From Cycas panzhihuaensis (lineage: Eukaryota; Cycadophyta), in assembly GCA_023213395.1 (NCBI GenBank), contig CM041465.1, positions 174,909,741 through 174,973,740 of the forward strand: a stretch of 64,000 nt of DNA, in the 5' to 3' direction. Within the stretch, counting starts at the first letter, position 1. Each line of letters opens with the position of its first letter. Of this stretch, positions 1 through 11,697 are shown one piece after another. The notes beneath the pieces are model-generated. The model saw only the letters and a program-made list of their open reading frames with translations, was not told the origin of the DNA and ran no database searches. The position numbers and the translations under genes were made by a program.

Positions 1-1037
1 TATAAGGTGGAGATTGATAATCACCTGTTAATTTTACACCTGATTGTAAAGGGGTTGGGGCTAGTTTTGCATTTTCCATATTAAATCTTTTTATTAAATC
101 AATAATGTACTTAGATTATGAGAGTTATTTTTTATTCCAATTGACAGATTTGTAGGCCTAGAAAATAATGTAAAAGTCTTAAGTCTGTCATTTCAAATTT
201 ATTCATCGGAATGGATTTTAATTGATGAATGTGAGAAAATAGAGAACCAATTATTATAATATCATTGATATAAAAGATTAGAATGGTAATATTCTCGTCT
301 TGGCATTTGAAATAAAGATTAGGATCACTAATACATTTAGTGTATCCATTTTGAAGAAGGTAATTATCGATCTTAATGTACCAAGCCCTCGGAGCTTGTT
401 TAAGACCATATAGAGATTTTTTAAGTTTACAAACAAAATTGGAATTAGACACAAAACTAGGTGGTTGAGACATATATATTTCTTCTTTAAGATCACCATT
501 TAAGAATGCGCTTTTTACATCCATTTGATGTATTTGCCAGCTAAATTTAGTTGCAAGAGCAATAATGGTTTTGACTGTGTTCATTTTAGTAATAGGAGCA
601 AAGGTTTCAGTGTAATCAATGTCGTCAACCTAAGAAAAACCTTTGGCTACCAAACGAGCCTTATGTTTTACGATTACTCCTTTTGAATTACATTTAGTTC
701 GGTAAACCCATTTGCAGTCTACCAAATTCTTGTTAGGAGGTAATGGTATTAAATCCTATGTTAAATTTTTTTGAAGAGCATCATATTCAACTTGTATGAC
801 TTGTTGCCATACAAGATTATAACAAGCTTCTTTATAGGTTTTAGGGTCATTACTGACCATTAACGCAAAGTTAGCTTGTAATTTGTCATTTGATTCTCTT
901 GGTATCTGATGGATCACTAGCATCAGAACTAGCAGCCGAAAAGGTTTTTCAAGCCCAAACTGGCTGTTTGTTTTTTGAAGAAGAATTAGAAGTAGAAGGT
1001 TGAATAGAAGAAGTTGAATCAGACGTACTTGGTTCAC
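1..1037 (-). pseudogene. Copia-A1 reverse transcriptase, broken
   Basis: Copia reverse transcriptase (RVT_2 type), which copies element RNA into cDNA inside the virus-like particle. The best open block is 584-132, with MDVKSAFLNGDL, LKKSLYGLKQAPRAWY and the catalytic-loop region read as FYINDIIIIGS. The usual YVDD box therefore reads YIND, with the first catalytic Asp changed to Asn by one G-to-A step. Bases 131-1 continue the domain in other frames, with a TPLQSGVKLT-like stretch. The upstream block 1037-756 holds the start of the domain (ALMVSNDPKTYKEA, VEYDALQKN). The pieces lie in different frames with stops between them. Confidence 0.92.
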
Positions 1038-1239
1038 TTAAGGTCCAGTTTTGGACTTGCATAGATAAATTATCGATTGCTTCACTATTGACTTGTATTT
1101 TTGAGGGGTCTTTTAAATAAGTATTAGTTAATAAGATTTCGACAAGAAGTTCTATAAGATTTGTTTTTGATGAAGAACCCTCTTCATCAAAAATAACATC
1201 ACGTAAAATTAAGATTTTATATGTGATGTGATCTAATAA

Positions 1240-2190
1240 TCTATAAGCTTTACTTTCTTCACAGTATCCAACGAAGATAAATTTGACACTTTTGGGATCA
1301 AGTTTATTTCGTTTTTCCTTTGGAATATGTCTCCAAGCAATACTTCCAAAGACTTTAAGATGTTTTACAAATGGTTTCCGACCACACCATTTTTGTTCTG
1401 GTGTAACATTCTATAAGGATTTACTTGGTAAGTGGTTTCATAAATAGATGGAGCAGGCTATTGCTTTAGCCCACAACTTAAAATCAAGACCTTTTGCATG
1501 TATCATGCATCTAGTCATTTCATTTCAACAAGAGTACGATTCTTACGTTCTACAACACCATTTTGTTGAGGAGTATAGGTAACAGAATGTTGAAATCTAA
1601 TTTCATGTTTTTCACTTTCTACAATATGAAGTAAATTTATTACTTAGATACTCTTTAGCATTATTAGATCTAAAGATTTTAATTCTTGAATTATATTGGT
1701 TTTTAACCAATGTTTTAAACTCAACAAATATATCAAATATTTGACTTCTAGTTTTGAGCATGTATACCCAACATTTCCTAGACAAGTCATCAATAAAAGT
1801 AATAAAATATTTACTTCCGGAGTACGATGGTACTTGGAAGGGGCCGCAAATGTCTGAGTGAATAAGTTCAAGTAGAACTTTTGCTCGAAACGATGTTTGA
1901 TAAGGAAAAGGATCTATGTGTTGGTTACCTGTTACACAGGCTTCACAAACACCATAGAGAGTAGATAGGGGAGTAAGTCCATATACCATATCATGCTTAT
2001 TTAGATATCGTAATTTGCCATAACTTGTATGGCCAAACTGGGCATGCCATAACTTGTTAGCTGGGTCAAATTTAGCTATAAAGGCACTAAAGGATTTAGT
2101 TTTAGATTGATTTAGATTTGTTAAACTATACAAACCTGTTTTATGATCAACAAGTCCTAAAGCAATAGTTTTGAATTTATTAAAAGGTTG
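1240..2190 (-). pseudogene. Copia-A1 GAG-pre-integrase and integrase core, broken
   Basis: The open block 2133-1612 begins with the pre-integrase zinc region (LWHAQFGHTSYGKLRYL, then CEACVTGNQH) and runs into the rve core (HSDICGPFQVPSYSGS, FITFIDDLSRKCWVYM). The core catalyses insertion of cDNA into host DNA. Further left, in other frames, the Q-Q-N-G-V-V-E motif carrying the catalytic Glu can still be read near 1560, followed by degraded C-terminal integrase sequence to about 1240. The second core Asp region reads RSNNAKEY where RTDNAKEY is usual, so that Asp appears lost. It is a frameshifted pseudogene. Confidence 0.9.
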
Positions 2191-2475
2191 TTTGATAATG
2201 AATTTTTCTTTCTAGAATTCGACAACTAGGTCTTTCTAATAGATTTGATAAATGATAAAAGATTAGGTAATAGTCTAGGAACGTAAAATACATCCTTGAT
2301 TGAACCGTCTTTTTAAGGTAACATCTCTAGTACCTTTGACTTTCAATTGAGATCCACTCCCAAATGAGATTTCCTCTTTGGAATTAAGATCGGACTAATA
2401 GGAAGTTAGATATTTTTTGTGACCCGTCATATGATGGGATGCACCACAATCTAAAATCCATAATGGTGGTTGTGA
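2191..2475 (-). pseudogene. Copia-A1 aspartic protease remnant
   Basis: The active-site motif WILDCGASHHMTGH can be read on the minus strand around 2462-2421. Copia proteases have W-(I/L)-(I/L)-D-S-G-A-(S/T)-H-H-M here, so the catalytic Asp is kept and Ser is Cys. The domain then continues with a SFGSGSQLKVKGT-like stretch, broken by stops. It would release gag and pol products from the polyprotein. It lies directly between the gag zinc knuckle and the integrase, as expected. Confidence 0.8.
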
Positions 2476-2499
2476 CGTAGGTGCAAAAAGTGCTAATGT

Positions 2500-3469
2500 G
2501 GTAGCAGTTAAAGAATGATTAGAATTATGGGATCGTGATTGGATCCCTTTCGAAGCTTTCTAGGCTTCAGAAGCAATTCTATTCCTACAGACATTGATTG
2601 TGTGCCCTTTTTTGTGACAGTAGGCACAACTAATATTTTAATTAGGATTAGAGTTGAAAGCATTCCATTTTTGAATGATTGTTTAGAAGTATTTTGGCTT
2701 TTTGGTGGTCCAGAGTACTTAAAATTTTGATTGAAGTTGTTTCAAAAAGAACCTCTATGAGGTTTTTGAGATTTGGGATGACTATTGTGATTATTTTGGT
2801 TTTTGTATTTGTTTGGTGGCTTAGATTTGGAAAAACGAGCCTATGAAGGATCTTGTAGTTTTCCAGTTTGTATTAACATTGTTTGGTGTTCAATCAGTTG
2901 ATTTGTTAACTGACTGAAAGTTATCGGAGGGTATTCGGCCTGCTGCCTAGCATCTTTGAAAAGATTAAAGTGTTTAAGAAGTTTATTAATCGCTAGACGA
3001 ACAAGTGTATTGTCGTCTTTTACATGTGTGGTAGTTATGACTTTGTCACCTTCTTTTCTTGTAGATTTTATACAATTTCCTAAATCTCTATTGATAAGTT
3101 GACGTTTCGATAAGAAATCCTCAACTTTAGAGAAATCTTCATAGTTTAAATCGTACATTTATTGTTCAAGCACTATTTTTCTTTAAGCGTATTCCAAACA
3201 ATGGCGATATCATCTGTTTCAGAGAAATGCCTGCTAATGTCTGGCGAAAGAGAGAATAGAATGGTGCCTAGGGCTCCATCACAATTCACCAGATATACCA
3301 TATAGGCTTCTGATGTAGTGTCTGTTGGTTTTGCAAACTCTCCTATGACATATCGCAAAAGCTTTTGTTGCTTTAGGTGATGGGATATACGAGTTTTCCA
3401 GTCGGCATAATTAAAACCTGCTAAAACTAGAATTGGAGTATAAGAGATTGTCCCTAGGATGAGTGCCAT
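2500..3469 (-). pseudogene. Copia-A1 gag with CCHC zinc knuckle, broken
   Basis: The first open block, 3469-3173, starts at a plausible ATG and has the Copia gag N-terminal pattern (LAGFNYADWKTRI, then LLRYVIGEFAKP). The second, 3158-2841, continues as a UBN2-type gag (VEDFLSKRQLINRDL, ITTTHVKDDNTL, FSQLTNQLIEHQ). A CX2CX4HX4C knuckle reading CAYCHKKGHTINVC lies near 2630-2588 and would bind element RNA. The blocks are in different frames, so the gene is broken. The same gag occurs in Copia-A2 at 34330-34760. Confidence 0.88.
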
Positions 3470-5355
3470 ATTGGATAAGAAACGATGACTAGAGATCCTC
3501 TTTTAATAAAGTTTAAAGGAACAAGAAGATGGGAAAAGAAATATTAAGCCATAATCGAATATAATCACAACATTTGATTTTAATTAATAGGAAATATCAT
3601 TAATTGATTGCAAAGTAAGCATGAATAAATGCAGTTGTATTTATCATTTTTTTATAAATAACATAAAGAAATAAACCCTTTTGCACATCAAAATGATTGT
3701 TAGCAATCAAAAAAGTGTAAATTTAATCATATATTTGAAAAATAAAATCAAACATGTAAACATTTGCATGTTTATAACATTGTTTGTATTAAAACATTGT
3801 GAAATATTGATTTAATTATTTGCTTAATAAATTGTATAAATTTATTAAAAATTAGGCAAGAAAATGATATAGTTAATTAATGAATTTGACAAAAGATTAA
3901 ATGTGTATTAAATTAAAACAATAATTTTGAAAAATGTAAAGAAAAATTCTTGGTTGAGATCACGTACTAGAACTTACCTAGTCGTGTTTAGTTTCTGGAC
4001 TTTGTGCAAGATTTTGCAGATTAAAATGGCATCCAAATAGCTTAAATGACTAGCCAAGACGTCGGTGTCTGAATCAAGAATCCGATGCAACTTCCGGAAC
4101 TTAACTTGTAGTCTGGATGAAAAAGTTATGGCCTAAAACGTATAGGTACCCTATTTGAGATGAGGCAGGGGTTGAAAACTAGGGGTTAAGCCCCTTTCAT
4201 CATTGTATCAAGGTCACATAGGGGGCCTCATATGACCAAGGGGCTGGCAGGAAGGGGGTTGGCAGACTCGAAAAAGAAATAGGACAGATTTTATGATGTT
4301 TAAAGTCCATAAAATAAAGGTCACATGACATATCAATATAACCAGGGGGCTAGCGTGAAGCAGGGGGTTGGCAGATCCAAATTATTAATTCAATTTGGTT
4401 TAATATAAATCAAAACTTTGAAAAAAAATAAATTAAATTGATTTAGGTGGATTTGAAATTTTTGTGACTTGCAAAAGCAAAATAGGCTAGATTTGATTAT
4501 TTTTCACGTCCGTTTAGACAGAAAAAATAAAATAAAATAAAATAAATAATAAGATTGTTAACCCTAAATTTTAAGGTTTTGACTGTTCGCCAGTTGTAGG
4601 ACTACGATGAAGAGCGAGCAGATTTCTTCTTACAAGTCGATGGCATCTCTGGCGATTTCTTCGAGATTAAGGTTGGGTCTCCATCAACAATCTTCATGGT
4701 CTTGAGTAGCTGCAAATAATATGGCTTCAACAAGAAACAGGGCTGCATCTCTGCGTGCTGCGTCTCAATATGCTTCGTCTACCTCATTGGGCTTCTTTGT
4801 GGATCAAAACATTGTTGGACTGTGTTATAACTTCAAGCGATGGTGATTGCATATACTTTTTATTTCCACCTACGTGGCAAAGACATGGTTTGTTCAAGCA
4901 TCTACCTGGCATCTCCATTTCTCTTCATTCCAGGTTGAACAGTCTCCATTAATGCCGTTCTCCATGTGTTCAAAGTTCGGGAATGACCTCTAGGGTTTCC
5001 TTCAATCTTCTATGGAGTGGCGTGCTTGGACCTCCATTATTTGTTAACTGCATGAGGAGTTCACATTTTTTTTTCTTTTTTCTTTTGTATGGGTAGACGT
5101 CTTCACATAGACCAACAAGTCTACTTTTCCTTGTTTGCAGGAAAATGTTAATGCATATGTGCTTGTATATAGTCTTTCAATATTTGACAGTTGAATGAAC
5201 AGATGATTTTATTCCAAGAGGTTGCCTCCTCCTTGAAAAATGGTTGTAAGAATCTCACCGATTTGCTTTCTCTATATTTTGATATTAGTTTGCAAATTTT
5301 TGCTTCAAAAATCTTGTTTCAAAGAATTCTTTAGAGAAATACTGTTGAAAACCCT
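3470..5355 (-). other. Copia-A1 5' leader, with probable intron
   Basis: About 1.9 kb separate the primer binding site from the gag ATG, long for Copia. No convincing ORF lies in it. A strong 5' splice site, AG|GTAAGT, is at 3979-3972 (minus strand). AT-rich sequence follows, then a pyrimidine tract and an AG around 3501-3489, just upstream of the gag ATG. This suggests an intron of roughly 480 bases. Bases about 4060-4260 hold a GC-richer module that resembles the leaders of two to three other elements here. Confidence 0.6.
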
Positions 5356-5367
5356 GCTCTAATACCA
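5356..5367 (-). other. Copia-A1 primer binding site
   Basis: On the minus strand this reads TGGTATTAGAGC, one base off the usual TGGTATCAGAGC that pairs with the 3' end of initiator tRNA-Met. It abuts the LTR end CA at 5368, as expected for minus-strand priming. Confidence 0.9.
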
Positions 5368-5781
5368 TGATGGAGAGAGGGTATCATACATAAACCACAA
5401 GTATAAATATCAATATCAACCGTAAATCCAATCAAACATGTTACACCACATATGGCAAGTGGAAAACCCCTTTAGGGGAGAAGAAACCACCTCTAAATAT
5501 AATAATTTTATTAAAATAATAAACAGAATAGGATGAATACAATAGAGGATCTCATCTCCTCTCTTCAGAATACCATCAACCTACCAAACCTTCTTCCTAC
5601 ATAATGTGCTCAACCAAACCTACCTTGAATGTAGGGAAGATTCTAAAATGAAGAAGATAAGAGGTCGTTGAAATGGGCGATTGTCCATTTCACTGAACTA
5701 TATAATTAACTAATAATACATTAATAAATTAACATTACAAAGTCAACATTATAAAGATAACATTAGTAATTATTTCTAACA
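5368..5781 (-). repeat. Copia-A1 5' LTR (414 bp)
   Basis: On the minus strand it starts TGTTAGAAATAATTAC and ends CTCTCTCCATCA, giving TG...CA ends with the PBS directly next to it. The 3' part contains AGAGGTGGTTTCTTCTCCCC and a GGGGTTTTCCACTTG stretch that is also present in the Copia-A2 LTR near 43030-43075, showing that the two are one family. A TATA-like TATATAG lies near 5700. The partner LTR is outside the window, so age cannot be estimated. Confidence 0.88.
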
Positions 5782-5786
5782 ATAAT

Positions 5787-5799
5787 AAATACAATTAAA
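5787..5799. repeat. LINE target-site duplication, left copy
   Basis: AAATACAATTAAA here is repeated exactly at 12515-12527, straight after the LINE poly(A). A 13-bp duplication beside a poly(A) tail is the mark of target-primed reverse transcription. The exact 5' limit is uncertain because the copy at 12515 merges with the poly(A). Confidence 0.9.
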
Positions 5800-6450
5800 A
5801 TGGATTGCAGATCAGACGGAGAGCTCGCTAGTTAGGGTTTGCTCACGGTGACGAAGAACAGGTGCAGATAGAGTTCCAAAGGCAACAGATTTGCCTCAAA
5901 CAGAGGGACGGATGCAAGGAAGTTTAAATCAAGATAGGCCTCCTTCTCGGGATGGTTTGCTTTGGTCCTTGGAGCTAGAGGGCACGCTAAGGAGACATGG
6001 AGGAGAGACGGGCCAGTGCCAATAGTCAAGGCCAAGATGGGATCCTTTATCACCAGGATTTGATGATGGCTTAGATCTAGGAAAAAGCAGACAGTCAAAG
6101 GCTATTACTCGCAGATTGGAGCTATCTAGGAAGGGCGCGAGGGCCTCAGGTGGGCACAAGAGGCAAGGGGATAAGGAAGAAGGTCCGGATAGGATTCATC
6201 AAGAGAAGGCGGTGGTGATCCTCGCGTGTAGAGATGGGAGGATTATGCCTAGGCTGAGCAGAGGTTTTAAAAGGAGCAAGGAAGATTCTTGCTGGAAGCA
6301 CACTTCGAAATCAGATGACCAAGTTGGTGAGGGAGATAAGGTGTTTTCTGCTGAGCCACCCACGGAAGGAGACAACAAGATCTTGTACATTCAGTATTGG
6401 GTGAGAGCTCTTATTTGCTTTCTTAATCTAAAAGCTTTGATGGATCTAAT

Positions 6451-7887
6451 ATGTTGTATGCTTTTATAACAAGTGTAATGAAAGATAAACAAAAAATGGA
6501 CCCAATTGAGATGGGAAACACAAAAATTAACCAGACCCAAAGCCCCAATAAAAGGATATCATACTCGGAAGACCAGCTTCAGAAGCTCATTAAACCTAAC
6601 CAGATCCAAATTCCCAATAAAGGGAAATCATATTTGGAAGCCCTTAGAAATGGATAGTCTGAGTCCTTTGAAATAAACCCTGTCGTAGAAGAAGACTCTA
6701 TTACAATACCTGTTCTTAAGAGATTGTTAGACCGAATGGAGAAACATTGGGAGAATAGCTTGGTCGGCCGCTTTGTGGGCCCCAGGCGAGGTGTGGATCC
6801 CATCATGAAATTGGTGAGTCAAAGATGGAAACTGAAGGGCACAGTGGAGGTAGTAGCATTTTCGAAAGGATGTGTGTTATTTAAATTCCCAATTAAAGAA
6901 GATATGATCAATATTTTAATGAAATCGCCTTGGATGATGGGGAGAAAGGCAATCTTGATGGAGAAGTGGCATATGGATTTTGATTCGGCTAAGGGTTGTG
7001 TGAGACAACTTCCCCTGTGGGTCTAGCTACCGGGCTTTCCATTGCAAGTTTGAGATCTAGATGTTATTAAAGGTGTTGCAAAAATCATTGGCCCTCTTCT
7101 GACAGTCGATTCAGCTACTAAGAATAGGAGCAAGATGGTGAGCACCAGATTCTGTGCCCTGGTGAGGATGAATAGACCCCTAGTTGATAGGGTGAAAATT
7201 AAGGGAAAAGGCTAGTGTAGGGATAAAAAATTTATACTTGAATTGGAGAATGTAAGATGCTCAATATGCAAACGCCAAGGTCATCTCCCCCAAAGCTGTC
7301 ATGGGGAACCTAAGAAAGAGCCATTGGAGAGTCAAGAAGGAGAAAAGGAGGGAAGCGAGCACTCTAGACCTCAAGTTGCTGACGAGGAAAAAAGGGAGGA
7401 TAAGGCCCCCACAGATGTAGGGAAAGAGGTAGAGGAACCAGTCCTGGTAAAAGCTGGGAAGGAGTTAGAAGAAGAAGCTCTTGCAGAAGTTGGGAAAGAT
7501 CTAGATTTGGAGGAGGAGGATACCCTCTATAAAGAAGGGGAGAATGAAGAAAGGGAGAAGAGCACTAACCCCATTCTCGAAAGTACCCAGAACCAAGAGA
7601 GGGAGGTAGACCTTGTTATGCTTGGCCAAGCAACCTCACTGGGGGTCGAGGAAATCACTCAGGAAGATCTTGCTCCCCATCAGGAGGATCATGGAAAGAT
7701 AGAGAAAGTCTGGAAAGTTAGGAAAGGTACTCAAGAGGAATCTAAGGATCCAGATCAGATAAAAGGCCCAGACTTCAGAAGTGAAAAGCGGTTGGGTAGA
7801 CCCTCTTCTAAAATCTTGAGAGAAAGGGAGGCATCCACCCAGATAGACCAAGGCAATCAACATACTCTAAGGGATATAGGAGGGTAG
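6451..7887 (+). pseudogene. LINE ORF1, DUF4283 plus CCHC zinc knuckle
   Basis: One frame runs from about 6451 to the TAG at 7885-7887 with four in-frame stops (near 6655, 7024, 7048 and 7213) and no visible frameshift. The central part (6724-7026 and on to about 7200) is a DUF4283-like RNA-binding domain (SLVGRFVGPRRG, FPIKEDMINILMKSPWMMG). A CX2CX4HX4C knuckle, CSICKRQGHLPQSC, follows near 7258-7299. The C-terminal 190 residues are very acidic and Lys/Glu rich. LINE ORF1 products coat the element RNA. ORF2 starts about 24 bases downstream. The true start codon is uncertain. Confidence 0.88.
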
Positions 7888-7910
7888 GGGCCCAAACTAA
7901 AGAGTAAAAG

Positions 7911-10900
7911 ATGTTGAACCCAGCCGGAGGAGAAGGAGGGGTCAACATGAAACTTGCCTTTTGGAATATTAGGGGCATGAATGCCCCTTCTAAATATAGA
8001 ATGGTTAGAGAATTCCGTTCTAGCTATGAGCTGGATATCCTCCTTCTACAAGAAACGAAACTTGAGGCAGGTAATAGAGATGTCGTTATCAATAAAGTTT
8101 GGAGGGAAGCCAGGCTGATCGTCAGGGATGGGAACAAAGGTTCTGGCGGCTTGGCTACCTTGTGGAACCCCAAGAGCTAGGAAGGGGAAATTTGTCTTTC
8201 TGAGGAGCATTTCATTTTTAGCTGGATGATTTATAAAGAATCCAACTTAAAATGGTTGATTACGAATGTATATGCTCCCTTAACGCAGGAGAGTAGGAAA
8301 CAACTGTGGGACAGGCTGTTGGAAGCTCATAAGGATTGGGGGGGTTCATGAGGGGGGTAGGGGGGCTGGTTTAAGAGTATGGAAGATCTAGTGGAGTTCA
8401 TGCAAAAGGGGGGAGTGATGGACGTTCTTCTCAGAGGTCTGAAGTATACCTGGTCTAATAGAAGACTGGGGGAGCACTACATACAGGTCAAGTTGGACAG
8501 AGTTCTGATAAACTATGCTTGGGCAAGCCATTATAGTAATATTATACTCGAAGCAATGCCCAAATCAGTGTCGGACCATTCACCACTGGTTTTGAGTTTT
8601 GCTGATAATAAGAAGTATATGGGCACACCATTCAGATTTGAGTTGATGTGGACTAAGGATCCAAGTCTTCGCGACCTGATTGCAGACTAGTGGAAAAGTC
8701 CAATCGAAGGTTGTGCAATGCTCGGGTTCTCCAAAAAGTTGAAATGGGTGAAGAGCCAAGTGAAAGAGTGGAATAAAAACGTCTATGGGAATATATTTGG
8801 ATCTACACACTAGATCTTGGAGGAGCTCAAGGATCTGGAGATGAAATTACAGGAAGAAGGAAGATCTATCCCTTTAGACCAGAAAGAGAGAGGTCTTCTT
8901 ACCAAGCTGGAGGATATTCTAGCAAAGGAAGAAATTCATTAAAGACAAAAATCCAAAGCCTTGTGGCTTGCTGAAGGAGACAGAAATACAAAATTCTTTC
9001 ATATGACCACCCTGAAGCACAGAACTTGCAACCATATTAATGCAATGATCAACAGGGACGATGAGGAAATCTCTGATCAAAGAGGTATAAAGGATGTGGC
9101 GGTGGACTACTTTAGGGACTTATTTAATGAACCTGGCTGCATGGATGCTAAGGCAAGGAGGGAGATGATAGATATGATCCCCAAGATTGTTAGGGAAGAC
9201 CTGAACAGAGTTTTAAAAGCTCCTTTCTCAATGGAAGAAGTGAGGAGTGTTGTGTTCGACATGAAGAAGGAGAAAGCCCCAAGTACAGATGGCTTCCCTC
9301 CGGGCTTCTTTCAAGAATACTAGGGCATCATCAAGGAAGATCTCCTAGAGGCAGTCTCAGATTTTCATGAGAATGGCATGATCCATGGGGAATGGCAGGC
9401 CACCTTCCTCGTCCTTATTCTGAAGAAGGGGAAGGCTAAAAGAATGGAAGATTTTAGACCGATAAGCCTTTGTAATGTGAAATATAAAATTTTGGCAAAC
9501 ATTTTAGCTAACAGGTTAAAAGGAATCCTTCCATTGATAATATCTCCTAATCGGGATGGATTTGTTAAAGGTAGGCAGATTTTGGATGGTATAGTAGTGG
9601 TTCACGAAACGGCCCACTCAACATTTCAGAAGAAGGAACCTGGTATGATTGTAAAAATTGATCTATCTAAGGCCTACAATAGGTTTTTGTGGGATTGCTT
9701 GAAGGAATGCATTAGAGCCTTTGTGTTTAGTGATCGGATGGGGAATTGGATAAATAGCTACATTTCAAAACCAAAGTTTTCAGTGCTTGTCAATGGTACG
9801 TCGACAACCTTTTTCCCAGGATTCAGAGGTCTGTGACAAGGAGGCCCTTTAGACCCGTATCCTTTTGTCATCATGGCTGAAATGTTGGGGAGGGCTTTGG
9901 AGGAAGCTAGAGGGACCGAAAAGATTAAAGCCCTAAAGCCCACATTGGGGGTGGGTAATGTTGTTCATCACCATTTTGTGGATGATAATATCCTTTTGGG
10001 CACGGCTACAATTGCAGAGGCCAGAGCGATTAAAAAAGAGCAAGTCAGATATGAGGAGGCTACAAATTAGAAGATTAATCTTAATAAAAGCAGTATCTTT
10101 TTTCTGAATACCTTGGCAAGAACCCAGGGTGCTATTAGTAGGATTCTGGGAATGCCTATTCGAAAGCTCCCCTCCCTATATCTTGGAATGCCCCTCTTTG
10201 TGGGAAAAATGGAGAAGGAGCTTTGGAATCCTATTATTGATTAAATCCAAAGGAAGTTGGCGAGATGGAAAGGGGCATTATTGAGCCAAGCTGACAAATT
10301 ACAACTGCTGACTGCTTTCCTCCAAAATGTTCCAACTTATATAATGTCCCTGTTTAGATGTCTGGCTAAGATTATTAGCGATCTTGAATCCATCCAAAAG
10401 AGGTTCCTATGGTCGGGAATGGAGGATAGGGACAAGATTCACCTAGTAGCTTGGGAGAAAGTTTGTCTCCCTAAGTAGGCAGAAGGTCTAAATGTGAAAG
10501 ATATAGCGTGCTTTAATAGAGCTCTATTGGCGAAACTTGGCTGGAGTTTATCTAAGGGAGAGAACAAATTGTGGTGTAGAATCATGAATTAGAAATATCT
10601 CAGGGATAAAAAGTACCTAAAGGATGAGTTCTTAGGCAAGGTTGGTTCTGTGATTTGGAGAAGCCTCATATGTGTGAGGAAGATTCTTGCGACAGGACTC
10701 CAGTGGAGGTTGGGGAACAACGAAAAAATTAATCTCTGGGAGGATGTTTGGTGTGGAAAGCCTCAACTGAAGGAGAGACCTACTTTAGACTTACCCCAGA
10801 ACACCTGTGAGAGGATTTACAAGAGGAACGTTAAAGATTATTAGGAAAGTTGTGGGGGCGTCAAGATCTGGAGATGCTTTGAGGATTTTCCCCCAGAGAA

Positions 10901-11690
10901 TGAGGGAAAGGATCAAATCGTATGCCTGAGAAACGAGCTTACTAAAAGCTATATTTCCAGATTTCCCAAGGAGGACGCAATGGTCTGGCCTGGGTCATCC
11001 TCAGGGGATTATTCGGTGAAGACGGGATATTTGTTTTTGTTATCTGAGAAAGGCCTTAGCGACAACAAAATGCTAGGGGGCATTTGGAACTTGGGATTAA
11101 TTCCCAAGGTTTCTATATTCTGGTGGCTTTGCCTAAAAAATAAAAGCCTAACCACGAACAATCTTAGGAAAAGAGTATTTGTCATGGTGAGCAGATGTAT
11201 TTTGTGTAGGGAGGAGGAGGAGTCCCTCAATCATATAATGCTTCACTGCCCCTATTCCAGGGAGGTATAGAAGATGTTGTGGAACACCCTTGGGGTAGAG
11301 TGGGTCCTCCCTGGTACGGTGAAGGATCTAGCTCCCTCTTGGATTTGCCCCTTTAGAAGTAGAGTGTTGAAGTCTCTCTGGAGCACATTAGTTCAGATGA
11401 TGATGTGGAACCTCTGGAAAGAAAGAAACAGAAGAAGTCTCTCTGGAGCACATTAGTTCAGATGATGATGTGGAACCTCTGGAAAGAAAGAAACAGAAGA
11501 ATTTTCCAAGAAAAGCACATGGACGAACTTAAACTTTTTGGGATTATCTTGGGGCTTTGAAAAAGACCCTGCAGGGGGAGGAGGAGAAATTTGTCTCGTT
11601 TGAGGAAAGAAAGATTATGGAAAAATGGGGAATAAGCCTCAAAGTTAAATCAAAACCAAAAAGGTAGTGCAAGTGGGACCCTCCCCTAGT
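7911..11690 (+). pseudogene. LINE ORF2: endonuclease, reverse transcriptase, zf-RVT
   Basis: Read in one frame from 7911 to about 11456 with around 15 in-frame stops. The APE-type endonuclease starts MKLAFWNIRGMN (7947) and has LLLQETK, YTWSNRR and SDHSPL, but the GDFN block is missing near 8340-8365. The reverse transcriptase spans about 8960-10480: FRPISLCNVKYKILA, IVKIDLSKAYN, the substrate-loop QGGP at 9837, and the catalytic box FVDD at 9975-9986. The zf-RVT domain is at about 11060-11270 (IFWWLCLKNK, CILCREEEESLNHIMLHC). A 65-bp tandem duplication at 11369-11498 shifts the frame before the RNase H part. Confidence 0.93.
11369..11498. repeat. 65-bp tandem duplication in LINE ORF2
   Basis: Bases 11369-11433 and 11434-11498 are the same 65-base unit, starting GAAGTCTCTCTGGAGC, identical by eye. 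Because 65 is not a multiple of three, the copy shifts the reading frame between zf-RVT and RNase H. The identity suggests a recent slip or repair event in this copy. Confidence 0.93.
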
Positions 11691-11697
11691 AGGATGG

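Larger units (their letters stand above)
1..5781 (-). mobile_element. Copia-A1, Ty1/Copia retrotransposon, 3' end outside window
   Basis: Reading leftwards, the order is 5' LTR (5781-5368), primer binding site, long leader, gag, protease, integrase and reverse transcriptase, which is the Ty1/Copia order. RNase H and the 3' LTR lie beyond the left edge. The coding part carries many stops and frameshifts, so it is inactive. It belongs to the same family as Copia-A2 at 34310-43086: the gag (IEDFL-like and ITTTHVKDD-like motifs), integrase and LTR 3' ends match. The LINE at 5800 lies next to its LTR. Confidence 0.93.
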
